From Oscillospiraceae bacterium (lineage in GTDB: Bacteria > Bacillota > Clostridia > Oscillospirales > Oscillospiraceae), in the NCBI GenBank assembly GCA_020025545.1, contig JAHHRX010000007.1, forward strand, positions 10,472-74,471: DNA of 64,000 nucleotides, read 5' to 3'. The notes under the pieces are model-generated. The model ran no database searches, was not told the origin of the DNA, and was given only the letters and a program-made list of their open reading frames with translations. A program made the translations under genes and the position numbers. Shown here one piece after another: positions 42,029 to 49,459 of the stretch (position 1 is its first letter; every line of letters begins with the position of its first letter).

Positions 42029-43519
42029 TTACTTGAGCAGCTTCTTGAACTCGTCGTATACGAACTGAACCTTCGGTCCGATGATAACCTGAACAGCGGT
42101 CTTACCCGGGCGGATAACACCGGAAGCACCGGAAGCCTTAATCTTAGCCTCGTCAACCAGCAGGCGGTCCTTGACCTCCAGACGCAGACGAGTGATGCAG
42201 TGGTCAGCAGAAGTAACGTTGTCCTTGCCGCCCAGACCTTCGAGAATGACCTGAGCCATAGCAGAGTAGTCGTTGTTAGCCAGCTCGATCTTGAGCTCGC
42301 CTTCCTGATCGTCCTCACGGCCGGGAGTCTTCAGGTTGAACTTCTTGATAGCAACCAGGAATACGACGTAGAACACGACGAATGCAGCAGCGCCCAGAGG
42401 CAGAATCAGCCAAGTCTTAGCAGCTGCAGGCAGGCTTGCAGAGAAGATCAGGTCGGTCAGGCCAGCGGAGAAGCTAAAGCCTGCACGGAAGCCCAGCAGA
42501 ACGGTGACAACGGTGAAGATACCGTACAGCAGGGAGTAAACAACATACAGGGGGAATGCCAGGAACATGAAGGAGAACTCGAAGGGCTCGGTAACACCGC
42601 AGAGGAAAGCACAAACAGCAGCGGAACCAACGATACCGATGGTAGCCTTACGCTTGTTGCTCTTAGCGGTCTGAATCATTGCAACGGCAGCGCCGGCAAT
42701 ACCGAACATCATGCAGGGGAAGAAGCCTGCCATGTACATACCGACATCCCAAGTGATGGTAACGCCGTCCATCACGCCACCGGTGGTCAGGCCAGCCCAG
42801 TAAGCATGCAGGTCGCCCAGGCCCAGGCCCTTGAACCAGAACACGTTGTTCAGTGCATGGTGCAGGCCGAAGGGGATCAGCAGACGGTTCAGGAATGCAT
42901 AGATACCAGCACCCCAAGCGCCCAGGCTTGCAATGCCCTGACCCAGAGCAACCAGACCGCTGAACAGAACAGGCCATGCAAACATCAGAACGAAAGACAG
43001 AACGATGGAGATCAGAGCAGTTGCGATAGCAACAAAGCGCTTGCCGGAGAAGAACGCCAGCACATCGGGAGTCTTAACATTCTTAAACTTGTTGTAGCAG
43101 GCAGCACCTACGATGCCGCAGAGGATGCCGATGAAGGTGTTGGTACCGACCTTGCTGTAAGCGGCAACGTTGTTAGTGTTCTCAACCATGAAGGGCAGGA
43201 ACTCTTTAACAACAGCCTCGTTGACCAGAGTCTTAACCATCAGGAAAGAAACCAGGCCAGCCAGAGCGGCGGTGCCATCATTGTCATCAGCGAGGCCAAC
43301 AGCCACACCGATAACGAACAGCAGGTGCATATTGTCGATCAGAGCAGCGCCAGCCTTAACCAAGAAGAAGCCGATCTTGTTGGCTACGGTCAGAAGTTCG
43401 CCGCCCTGCATGGTGGAAGGAGCCAGGGCGTAGCCCAGACCCATCAGGATACCGCAGATAGGAAGACAGGCAACAGGCAGCATAAGAGCCTTGCCCAGCT
43501 TCTGCAGGGATTTCATCAT
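42029..43519 (-). CDS. PTS EIICB permease, glucose/N-acetylglucosamine family
   Basis: A 496-residue sugar-phosphotransferase permease. The IIC membrane domain (residues 1-390, containing IPFGLHHALNNVFWFKGLG and CGVTEPFEFSFMFLA) is followed by a IIB domain with the phosphocysteine in DHCITRLRLEV. This is the Glc/GlcNAc family. N-acetylglucosamine is the likelier sugar given a secreted hexosaminidase nearby, but glucose is not excluded. There is no fused IIA; a separate EIIA lies upstream in the operon. AAGGAGG is about 9 bases upstream. Last gene of a five-gene operon. Confidence 0.88.
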   Translation of the reverse strand: MMKSLQKLGKALMLPVACLPICGILMGLGYALAPSTMQGGELLTVANKIGFFLVKAGAALIDNMHLLFVIGVAVGLADDNDGTAALAGLVSFLMVKTLVNEAVVKEFLPFMVENTNNVAAYSKVGTNTFIGILCGIVGAACYNKFKNVKTPDVLAFFSGKRFVAIATALISIVLSFVLMFAWPVLFSGLVALGQGIASLGAWGAGIYAFLNRLLIPFGLHHALNNVFWFKGLGLGDLHAYWAGLTTGGVMDGVTITWDVGMYMAGFFPCMMFGIAGAAVAMIQTAKSNKRKATIGIVGSAAVCAFLCGVTEPFEFSFMFLAFPLYVVYSLLYGIFTVVTVLLGFRAGFSFSAGLTDLIFSASLPAAAKTWLILPLGAAAFVVFYVVFLVAIKKFNLKTPGREDDQEGELKIELANNDYSAMAQVILEGLGGKDNVTSADHCITRLRLEVKDRLLVDEAKIKASGASGVIRPGKTAVQVIIGPKVQFVYDEFKKLLK

Positions 43520-43605
43520 AAGAATTTTCCTCCTTAATTCTCTTTTTGCCTATATCAAAGACCGTCGGCCCACAACGGTCAATTGGCCTAAAATAAAATA
43601 TTAAC

Positions 43606-43863
43606 TTACAGGTTTTCTGCCATGAAAGCCTGAAGGGCTTCCGCAGCCTGGTCCTCGTCTGCACCCTCGCAGGTAACAGTCAGCACATTACCCTGCTTTG
43701 CAGCCAGACGCATAACAGCCATGATGCGCTTTGCATCAGCCTTGCCGGAGGGAGCAGCAATCGTTACGGTGCTTGCAAACTTGGCAGCAGCCTTAACCAG
43801 CAGTCCGGCGGGACGGGCATGCAGACCCATGGGGTCCTTGATTTCATAAGTAAATTCTTTCAT
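43606..43863 (-). CDS. ptsH: HPr phosphocarrier protein with Arg at position 46
   Basis: An 85-residue HPr. The phosphorylated histidine H15 is intact in GLHARPAG. Residue 46, normally the regulatory serine phosphorylated by HPr kinase in Firmicutes, is arginine (AKRIMAVMRL). The protein should carry phosphate from EI to EIIA but could not take part in classical CcpA-linked seryl phosphorylation. It begins 3 bases after ptsI ends. Confidence 0.93.
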   Translation of the reverse strand: MKEFTYEIKDPMGLHARPAGLLVKAAAKFASTVTIAAPSGKADAKRIMAVMRLAAKQGNVLTVTCEGADEDQAAEALQAFMAENL

Positions 43864-43866
43864 TGT

Positions 43867-45483
43867 TTATTCCTCGCTTTCACAAACTATCTTACGGGTT
43901 CCCAGAATTCTTCCGGGAGCCATACTAAGCTCACTGAATCCCATCCTGACGAAGGTCTCCGTCAGCTTGGGATCGGCACCCAACTCACCGCAGATACCAG
44001 CCCAGATGCCGGCTTCGTTAGCGGACTTGGCGATATGTGCCAGAAGCGCCATGAGTGCAGGATGGTAGGGGTCGTAGAACCTACCCAGCTTGGCATTCTG
44101 GCGGTCAACCGCCAGAGTATACTGCGTCAGGTCATTGGTACCGACGCTGAAGAACGCAGCCTCCTTTGCCAGCTCATGGGCAAGGACTGCAGCGGCAGGG
44201 GTTTCAATCATAACACCGATGGGGACATCCTTGGTGGGAATACCCTCGGCTTCCAGCTCTTCACGGATCTGCTTGCACAGAGCCTTGGCCTCCTGCAGCT
44301 CCCAAACGGATGCAACCATGGGGAACATCACATTGAGGTTGCCGTAAGCACTGGCCCGGTAAATAGCCCGCAGCTGCGGACGGAAGATTTCGTCCACTCT
44401 GGTCAGGCAAATGCGCAGACCTCTCAGACCCAAAGCGGGATTCTCTTCTTTGTCAAGATCCATATAGTCAACCTGCTTATCGGCGCCGATATCCAGCGTC
44501 CGAATGACAACAGGCCGTTCACCCATGATTTCGGCAACCTTCTTATAGGCTTCAAACAGTTCGTCCTCAGAGGGCAGGCTGTCTCTACCCAGGTACAGGA
44601 ATTCGCTGCGCATCAGGCCAATGCCTTCCGCATCGCCTGCCACTGCCGCCTCAGCATCCTCAGGGCAGCCGATATTGGCGCACAGGAGGATCTGCTTGCC
44701 GCTCTTGGTAATGCTCTTTTTGCCCCGGTAAACCTCCAGAGCCTCCCGATCCGCCGCAGCCTCTGCCTGCTTCTTTGTCAGCATGGCCAGAGTCTCAGCA
44801 TCAGGATCCATATACCAATTTCCGGTAAAGCCGTCAACGGCCAAAACCTCACACTGGGCAGCGTCCTGCAAATCAATATCAGACTGCACCAGAGAGGGAA
44901 TATTCAGAGTACGCGCCAGAATGGCTGTATGAGAACTGGAAGAACCGCCCTGTGTCACAAATGCCAGAATGCGGTCTCTCGGCAGTTGGATGGTCTCGCT
45001 GGGAGCCAGATCCTCTGCCGCCAGCAGGAAGGAACCGTCGGGCAGCTTAAAATCGTCAGCGCCGGAAAGGATACCGGCCACACGCTGGGAAACATCCCGA
45101 ATATCAGCACAACGGGCTTTCATGTACTCGTCATCCAAAGCAGCGAACACCAACGCCATGCTTTCGCCGCACTCGGCAGCAGCCGTTGCCGCAGCAGCGC
45201 CGTTTGCGATTTCGTCGGCTACTGCCTCCAGATAATCCAGATCGTCCAGCATCAGCATCTGGACTTCCACAATGGCAGCCTGCTCTTCGCCGAGCTCTGC
45301 CTTCGCCTTTTCATAAAGCCGGGACAGCTGCTCCTTAGCGGTCTCACAGGCAGCGTCAAACTTTGCCTGCTCAACAGCAGCATCACCGGAAGATACTGCT
45401 TCCCGTCTCTTTGCCTTCTGATATACGACCACTTTGCCAATGGCAACGCCGGGAAATACCGGCAAGCCGGAACCTTGCTTCAT
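43867..45483 (-). CDS. ptsI: PTS enzyme I (phosphoenolpyruvate-protein phosphotransferase)
   Basis: A 538-residue enzyme that transfers phosphate from phosphoenolpyruvate to HPr. The phosphohistidine motif is GGSSSHTAILARTLNIP; the PEP-binding domain has GLMRSEFLYLGRD and the C-terminal FSVGTNDLTQYTLAVDR. AGGAGG is 8 bases upstream of the start. It lies between crr-type EIIA and HPr genes, all co-directional. Confidence 0.95.
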   Translation of the reverse strand: MKQGSGLPVFPGVAIGKVVVYQKAKRREAVSSGDAAVEQAKFDAACETAKEQLSRLYEKAKAELGEEQAAIVEVQMLMLDDLDYLEAVADEIANGAAAATAAAECGESMALVFAALDDEYMKARCADIRDVSQRVAGILSGADDFKLPDGSFLLAAEDLAPSETIQLPRDRILAFVTQGGSSSSHTAILARTLNIPSLVQSDIDLQDAAQCEVLAVDGFTGNWYMDPDAETLAMLTKKQAEAAADREALEVYRGKKSITKSGKQILLCANIGCPEDAEAAVAGDAEGIGLMRSEFLYLGRDSLPSEDELFEAYKKVAEIMGERPVVIRTLDIGADKQVDYMDLDKEENPALGLRGLRICLTRVDEIFRPQLRAIYRASAYGNLNVMFPMVASVWELQEAKALCKQIREELEAEGIPTKDVPIGVMIETPAAAVLAHELAKEAAFFSVGTNDLTQYTLAVDRQNAKLGRFYDPYHPALMALLAHIAKSANEAGIWAGICGELGADPKLTETFVRMGFSELSMAPGRILGTRKIVCESEE

Positions 45484-45503
45484 CTTGTGTGCCTCCTGTT
45501 TTT

Positions 45504-45992
45504 TTACTTTGCCAGCTCAATGACGGTGTCACCGGCATTCACATGGGCACCCACATGGGTCTCAAAAGTAGTGTAATCACCGCTGTTGCAGATGACTACG
45601 GGAGTAATGATATCATAACCGGCTGCGGTAATCGCCTCGATATCAAATTCCATCAGGGTATCGCCCTTCTTAACCTCGTCGCCGTTCTTTGCGATCACAT
45701 TGTAATGCTCACCCTTGAGGTTTACGGTGTCAAGACCCACATGAATCAGGATCTCTGCGCCAAAATCGGCAACCAGGCTCACTGCGTGGCCGGTTTCAAA
45801 CATCATATCAACGGTAGCATCGCAGGGAGCAACAACCTTACCGACGGTAGGACGGATGGCAATGCCCTTGCCCAGAATTTCTTCGCCAAAGGTAGGATCG
45901 CTGACCTCTTTAATGGCAACTGCCTCACCGGTAACGGGAGCCCCGATACTGTCCAAAGCCTTACCGCCAAACAACTTACTGAAAATTCCCAT
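45504..45992 (-). CDS. crr: PTS EIIA, glucose (Crr) family
   Basis: A 162-residue soluble EIIA. The phosphorylated histidine is in EILIHVGLDTVNL; upstream FETGHAVSLVADFGAE holds the second active-site histidine. It relays phosphate from HPr to the EIICB at the end of the operon. Located 20 bases upstream of ptsI and 24 bases after the antiterminator gene. Confidence 0.92.
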   Translation of the reverse strand: MGIFSKLFGGKALDSIGAPVTGEAVAIKEVSDPTFGEEILGKGIAIRPTVGKVVAPCDATVDMMFETGHAVSLVADFGAEILIHVGLDTVNLKGEHYNVIAKNGDEVKKGDTLMEFDIEAITAAGYDIITPVVICNSGDYTTFETHVGAHVNAGDTVIELAK

Positions 45993-46016
45993 AAAAACAA
46001 CTTCCTTTCGGCAAAA

Positions 46017-46847
46017 TCATGAAATACTGGAGCGGCAGATGCAGATCGCAAGGTAGGCTTGCTCCACAGCGGAAACAGCCCGTCCTCCCTGCTTGCTGAG
46101 ACAGGTAGCCACTGCGTGTGCGCAGGCAAACGCAACGGGAATGGACCTTTTCACGGCATCAGCCAAAGAATTATCTGCATACTTTTTCTCTTCACAGGAA
46201 AAAGCCTGCATCGCTAAGAATTTCAGATGAACAATCAGCTCATCATAGAACAAATGGTTTTTATCAAGCTGAATACCCGGCCAGCTCTCAATAATGCTCA
46301 GCATAGGCTGCAGCACATGAGCCACTCGCATGGTGGTATTCATAGAACCGGTATACTCAGCATTTACAATATGCAAAGCAATGCTGGCAGCCTCGTCCTG
46401 CGGAAGGTCTACTCCCAGTTCCTGACGAATCAGATTCAGTGAATGCTGTCCAACCGCAAATTCTTCCGGATAGAAAACCTTCACTTCCGTATCGAGTGCG
46501 TTGTGCAGATCCAGCCCCAAACGGCTGCGCTCAATGGCGAACTGGATATGATCCGTAAGGGTCAGATAAGCGGATTCGTTCAGCCGGCGGCCCAGCATCT
46601 GATCGGCATAGTCGATAATACTGCTGGAAAGTTCCAGCAGGTTCTCGGGCAGCCGAGCCATCAGTTCCTTCAATCTGGTTATATTTTCAGGAGAATCCAT
46701 GCGGAAGATTTTCTCCGCCTTGGCGGGATCCATCAAGTCGCCGGGCTTCGCATGAAACCCCAGACCTCTGCCCATAACGACCAATTCTTTCCCATCGTCA
46801 TCTACGCAGCTCACGACATTATTGTTGATGGCCTTCAGAACCTTCAA
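46017..46847 (-). CDS. LicT/BglG-type transcriptional antiterminator
   Basis: A 276-residue RNA-binding antiterminator. The N-terminal CAT domain (VLKAINNNVVSCVDDDGKELVVMGRGLGF) is followed by two PRD domains whose histidines (DHIQFAIERS and HIVNAEY) are phosphorylation targets of the PTS. It binds the RAT hairpin in its own leader and keeps transcription going into the PTS genes when sugar is available. The probable start is TTG at 46847, with AGGGGG about 10 bases upstream; upstream in-frame codons cross the terminator and RAT and are unlikely to be translated. Confidence 0.88.
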   Translation of the reverse strand: MKVLKAINNNVVSCVDDDGKELVVMGRGLGFHAKPGDLMDPAKAEKIFRMDSPENITRLKELMARLPENLLELSSSIIDYADQMLGRRLNESAYLTLTDHIQFAIERSRLGLDLHNALDTEVKVFYPEEFAVGQHSLNLIRQELGVDLPQDEAASIALHIVNAEYTGSMNTTMRVAHVLQPMLSIIESWPGIQLDKNHLFYDELIVHLKFLAMQAFSCEEKKYADNSLADAVKRSIPVAFACAHAVATCLSKQGGRAVSAVEQAYLAICICRSSIS

Positions 46848-46869
46848 AATTCCCGATCCCCCTAACAAG

Positions 46870-46919
46870 AAAAAAGACCAAACTCCACAAAAAAACGACT
46901 TGCTCTTTGTAGAATTTGG
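46870..46919 (-). terminator. Leader terminator controlled by the RAT antiterminator
   Basis: On the minus strand CCAAATTCTACAAA pairs with TTTGTGGAGTTTGG (wobbles allowed), followed by TCTTTTTT. Its 5' arm overlaps the 3' end of the RAT sequence, so protein-bound RAT and the terminator exclude each other. Confidence 0.85.
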
Positions 46920-46946
46920 TTTTGCCTGCCTTACCAGTAACAATCC
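46918..46946 (-). promoter_or_regulatory. RAT (ribonucleic antiterminator) site of the PTS operon
   Basis: The minus-strand sequence begins GGATTGTTACTGGTAAGG and ends CAGGCAAAACC, matching the LicT/SacT-family RAT consensus almost exactly. Confidence 0.92.
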
Positions 46947-46999
46947 ATTCATCCGTGGAGATATTTGATTCAGCAAATTCTCACATTAGTTCTAGATAC

Positions 47000-47028
47000 A
47001 GAATACATTGCAGTTCATAATTTGTCAA
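47000..47028 (-). promoter_or_regulatory. Promoter of the PTS operon
   Basis: Minus-strand TTGACA (47023-47028), 17-base spacer, TATTCT (47000-47005), about 55 bases upstream of the RAT. Confidence 0.8.
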
Positions 47029-47126
47029 TATTCCATTAATGCGAACCACAAAATTCGTCGTTTTCCCTAGTGTTCTGGATATGTTTTTGTGCACTTCGTA
47101 CATCATTCTTTCTACAAATTACCTGC

Positions 47127-47155
47127 TTGTTACCCACTGATTTCTGTGTTATACT
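47127..47155 (+). promoter_or_regulatory. Promoter of the TIM-barrel protein gene
   Basis: TTGTTA (47127-47132), 17-base spacer, TATACT (47150-47155). Confidence 0.65.
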
Positions 47156-47199
47156 AAATGTATATCCATGACAATATGATTTCCGAAGGAGTATACGCT

Positions 47200-48126
47200 A
47201 TGACAAGAATTTTGGATTGCAACAGTTCCGATTTCCGCACGATGGGACCGAAAGAGCTGCTTGGAGCCATTGCCGGTTCCGAAGGCCGCACGATTGCCTG
47301 TGAAACCATCGGTTACCTGCAACCCATGCTGGGTGATATCACCAACGCAGAATTTGCAGCCGCCATGGGTGCAGACATTCTGCTTCTCAATATGTTTGAT
47401 GTGCAGAATCCCGTGATTCGCGGATTGCCCAAAACCGAGCCCATGGAAATCGTCTCCCGGCTGAAGGATCTCACCGGCCGCCCCATTGGCATCAATCTGG
47501 AACCTGTGGAGCAGGTGCTTTCCTCCGAAAATATCGAAGAAAATATGTGGGCCATGACCCCCGGACGGAAGGCAACGCTGGAAAACGCAAAGCGTGCGGC
47601 GGACATGGGAGTGAATATGATTCTCCTCACCGGAAACCCCGGCGTCGGCGTCACCAATGAAGCCATTGTGCAGACGCTTTCTCTCTACAAAAAGGAATTG
47701 GGCGATCGGCTGATCCTTGCCGCAGGCAAAATGCATGCCTCTGGCATTCTCACCGAGGGTGCCGAGCACATCATCACCAAAGCAGATATCCAGGCCTTTG
47801 CCGAGGCCGGTGCGGACATTATCCTCCTCCCTGCTCCCGGCACCGTGCCCGGAATCACCATGGAGTATATCCGTGACCTTGTAGGCTTCAGCCACAGTCT
47901 GGGATGCCTCACAATCACCGCCATCGGTACCTCTCAGGAGGGGGCGGATATTGCCACCATTCGTCAGATTGCGCTCATGTGTAAGATGACCGGCACCGAC
48001 ATCCATCATCTGGGAGATGCCGGCTACGGTGGAATGGCGCTGCCGGAGAACATTATGAACTACTCCTTCGCCATTCGTGGTATCCGCCACACTTATCACC
48101 GTATGGCAAGCTCCGTAAACCGTTAA
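47200..48126 (+). CDS. TIM-barrel protein of unknown function (DUF7916-like)
   Basis: A 308-residue protein with alternating strands and phosphate-loop-like glycines that read as a TIM barrel (ADILLLNMFDVQNP, RPIGINLEP, VNMILLTGNPGVGVTNE, RLILAAGKMHASGI, GADIILLPAPGTVPGIT, GCLTITAIGTSQEGAD). Relatives are often found beside PTS genes and are sometimes labelled haloacid-dehalogenase-like, though no HAD motif is seen here. It is divergent from the PTS operon. Start at 47200 has GAAGGAG 8 bases upstream. The reaction is unknown; the lysine and glutamate residues (LAAGKMHAS, NLEPVEQ) could be catalytic. Confidence 0.7.
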   Translation: MTRILDCNSSDFRTMGPKELLGAIAGSEGRTIACETIGYLQPMLGDITNAEFAAAMGADILLLNMFDVQNPVIRGLPKTEPMEIVSRLKDLTGRPIGINLEPVEQVLSSENIEENMWAMTPGRKATLENAKRAADMGVNMILLTGNPGVGVTNEAIVQTLSLYKKELGDRLILAAGKMHASGILTEGAEHIITKADIQAFAEAGADIILLPAPGTVPGITMEYIRDLVGFSHSLGCLTITAIGTSQEGADIATIRQIALMCKMTGTDIHHLGDAGYGGMALPENIMNYSFAIRGIRHTYHRMASSVNR

Positions 48127-48220
48127 CGCGCACTGTTTTCATTTGGCAGCGCTCCTGCTTTTCGGGGGCGCTGCTATTTTTAGACAAGTTCCTGTATTTT
48201 TTAATTCATGTAAAATATAC

Positions 48221-48249
48221 TTGACTTTCAGGAAAATAAATGATACTCT
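48221..48249 (+). promoter_or_regulatory. Promoter of the XRE-type regulator
   Basis: TTGACT (48221-48226), 17-base spacer, TACTCT (48244-48249); the transcript starts only about 13 bases before the ATG at 48269. Confidence 0.65.
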
Positions 48250-48268
48250 GATGTTAAGAGGTGGTTGC

Positions 48269-48697
48269 ATGGCTAAGAATATGCCATTAAAAGTTGCCCG
48301 AGCCAGAAAAGATATGACGCAAAAAGATCTGGCGGAACAGATTGGGGTTTCCCGACAGACCATTAATGCCATCGAAAAAGGAGAATATAACCCTACCATC
48401 AAGCTGTGCCTGAAAATATGCCGGGCACTTGGCACCACTCTGGATGAACTGTTCTGGGAGGATGAAAACATGGAAAACGGTTATGAATTGCTTACCGAAA
48501 AAGACGCAATGTGGGCAGAGATGCTCCTGCAGGTGTTAAAGGACAATGCCGTTGCCTGCACCGCCGTGCCCGTTCATGGTGCCGGGCTGACGAACCGGGC
48601 CGGTATCCCCGAGCGTTTACAAATCTATGTGCCGAAGGAAAGCATCGCATCGGCCAGAGAGCTGATGCAGTGTCTCTTTTCTTCCGAGGCTACCTAA
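48269..48697 (+). CDS. XRE-type HTH regulator fused to a small ferredoxin-like (DUF2007-type) domain
   Basis: A 142-residue protein. Residues 1-66 are a YozG-like Cro/C1 helix-turn-helix (MTQKDLAEQIGVSRQTINAIEKGEYNPT). Residues 70-142 (YELLTEKDAMWAEMLLQVLK, IYVPKESIASARELM) look like a DUF2007-type domain, normally a separate small protein. AAGAGGTGG precedes the start at 48269. No target is obvious; it stands alone with its own terminator. Confidence 0.75.
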   Translation: MAKNMPLKVARARKDMTQKDLAEQIGVSRQTINAIEKGEYNPTIKLCLKICRALGTTLDELFWEDENMENGYELLTEKDAMWAEMLLQVLKDNAVACTAVPVHGAGLTNRAGIPERLQIYVPKESIASARELMQCLFSSEAT

Positions 48698-48702
48698 ACA
48701 GC

Positions 48703-48734
48703 AAAGAGCCGCACCGAAATCGGTGCGGCTCTTT
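48703..48734 (+). terminator. Terminator after the XRE regulator
   Basis: A 14-bp perfect stem AAAGAGCCGCACCG / CGGTGCGGCTCTTT with an AAAT loop. Confidence 0.8.
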
Positions 48735-48859
48735 CAAATTATGACCGCTCCGAACGAACGGTATGCTATTTAAGCGTGAGGAGCGTGAGGCTGCACAAAT
48801 GCCGCCGCTTAACATCAAAATGCTCTTTCCGGAAATTATGCTGCCTTTCATATTGGGCA

Positions 48860-49072
48860 TCAATCCAAAACCACAGCCTTTTTCTTTCCCTTTTTGTTTT
48901 TGGGGAACTCCCGGATGCGAACGACGAAATCCAGATTTACCAGTTCCGAACCGGATGCAGTTTCTACGATTACAGCGTTGTCTGTCACTTCCCGGATAGT
49001 GCCTGTCATCTCTCCGCTCAGCATATAAATCAGGCATTCCTTATCAATAAATCTCTTGGCCGCTTCCTGCAT
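48860..49072 (-). CDS. Small protein of the DUF6897 type
   Basis: A 70-residue protein: an MQEAAKRFIDKECLIYML start, a glycine-turn strand pattern SGEMTGTIREVTDNAVIVE typical of Sm-like or SH3-like barrels, and a basic tail FPKNKKGKKKAV. It resembles the DUF6897 family from gut Clostridia, from memory. Start at 49072 is supported by AAGGAG 8 bases upstream. The same frame stays open upstream (to 49219) and would add a hydrophobic helix (IYFLFFACFWLVFL), but no ribosome site supports that longer form. Confidence 0.65.
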   Translation of the reverse strand: MQEAAKRFIDKECLIYMLSGEMTGTIREVTDNAVIVETASGSELVNLDFVVRIREFPKNKKGKKKAVVLD

Positions 49073-49410
49073 AGTGGTATCTCCTTTTGTTTTTTTCATT
49101 TTAAGATATTTCGTGACCCAATCTTTTTTTCTTTGCTTTGGATTCAAAAAAACAAGCCAAAAGCAAGCAAAAAACAGAAAGTATATCCCCGGATTCATAT
49201 CCTCACCATCCCGTAACACGCCCCGCTATACAAATATCGGAAGCAGCAGAATGTAGCTTTATACAAATTAGCTGCCGAAATTTATACAGATCCGCACCCG
49301 TCGGCGCAGGCGTTTTTTAATCCATCTTATCTGCAAGCTTTACTGTCATTATATTGAATCGTGCCGGAATGTCAACATAATTTATTTTTCACTAAACAGA
49401 ACATTGTTAT
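49073..49410 (-). promoter_or_regulatory. Leader and promoter region of the DUF6897-type gene
   Basis: A good minus-strand promoter, TTGACA (49370-49375), 16-base spacer, TATAAT (49348-49353), gives a leader of about 270 bases before the gene at 49072. The leader contains GC-rich segments (around 49200-49320) but no aptamer I recognise. Nothing else is seen. Confidence 0.55.
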
Positions 49411-49412
49411 TG

Positions 49413-49447
49413 CAAAAATACGGCCATCCCCTAAGGGATGACCGTAT
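49413..49447 (-). terminator. Terminator of the GH20 gene
   Basis: A 13-bp stem (ATACGGCCATCCC / GGGATGACCGTAT, one wobble), followed on the minus strand by TTTTTGC, just after the stop codon. Confidence 0.85.
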
Positions 49448-49459
49448 CTTTATAAGGAT

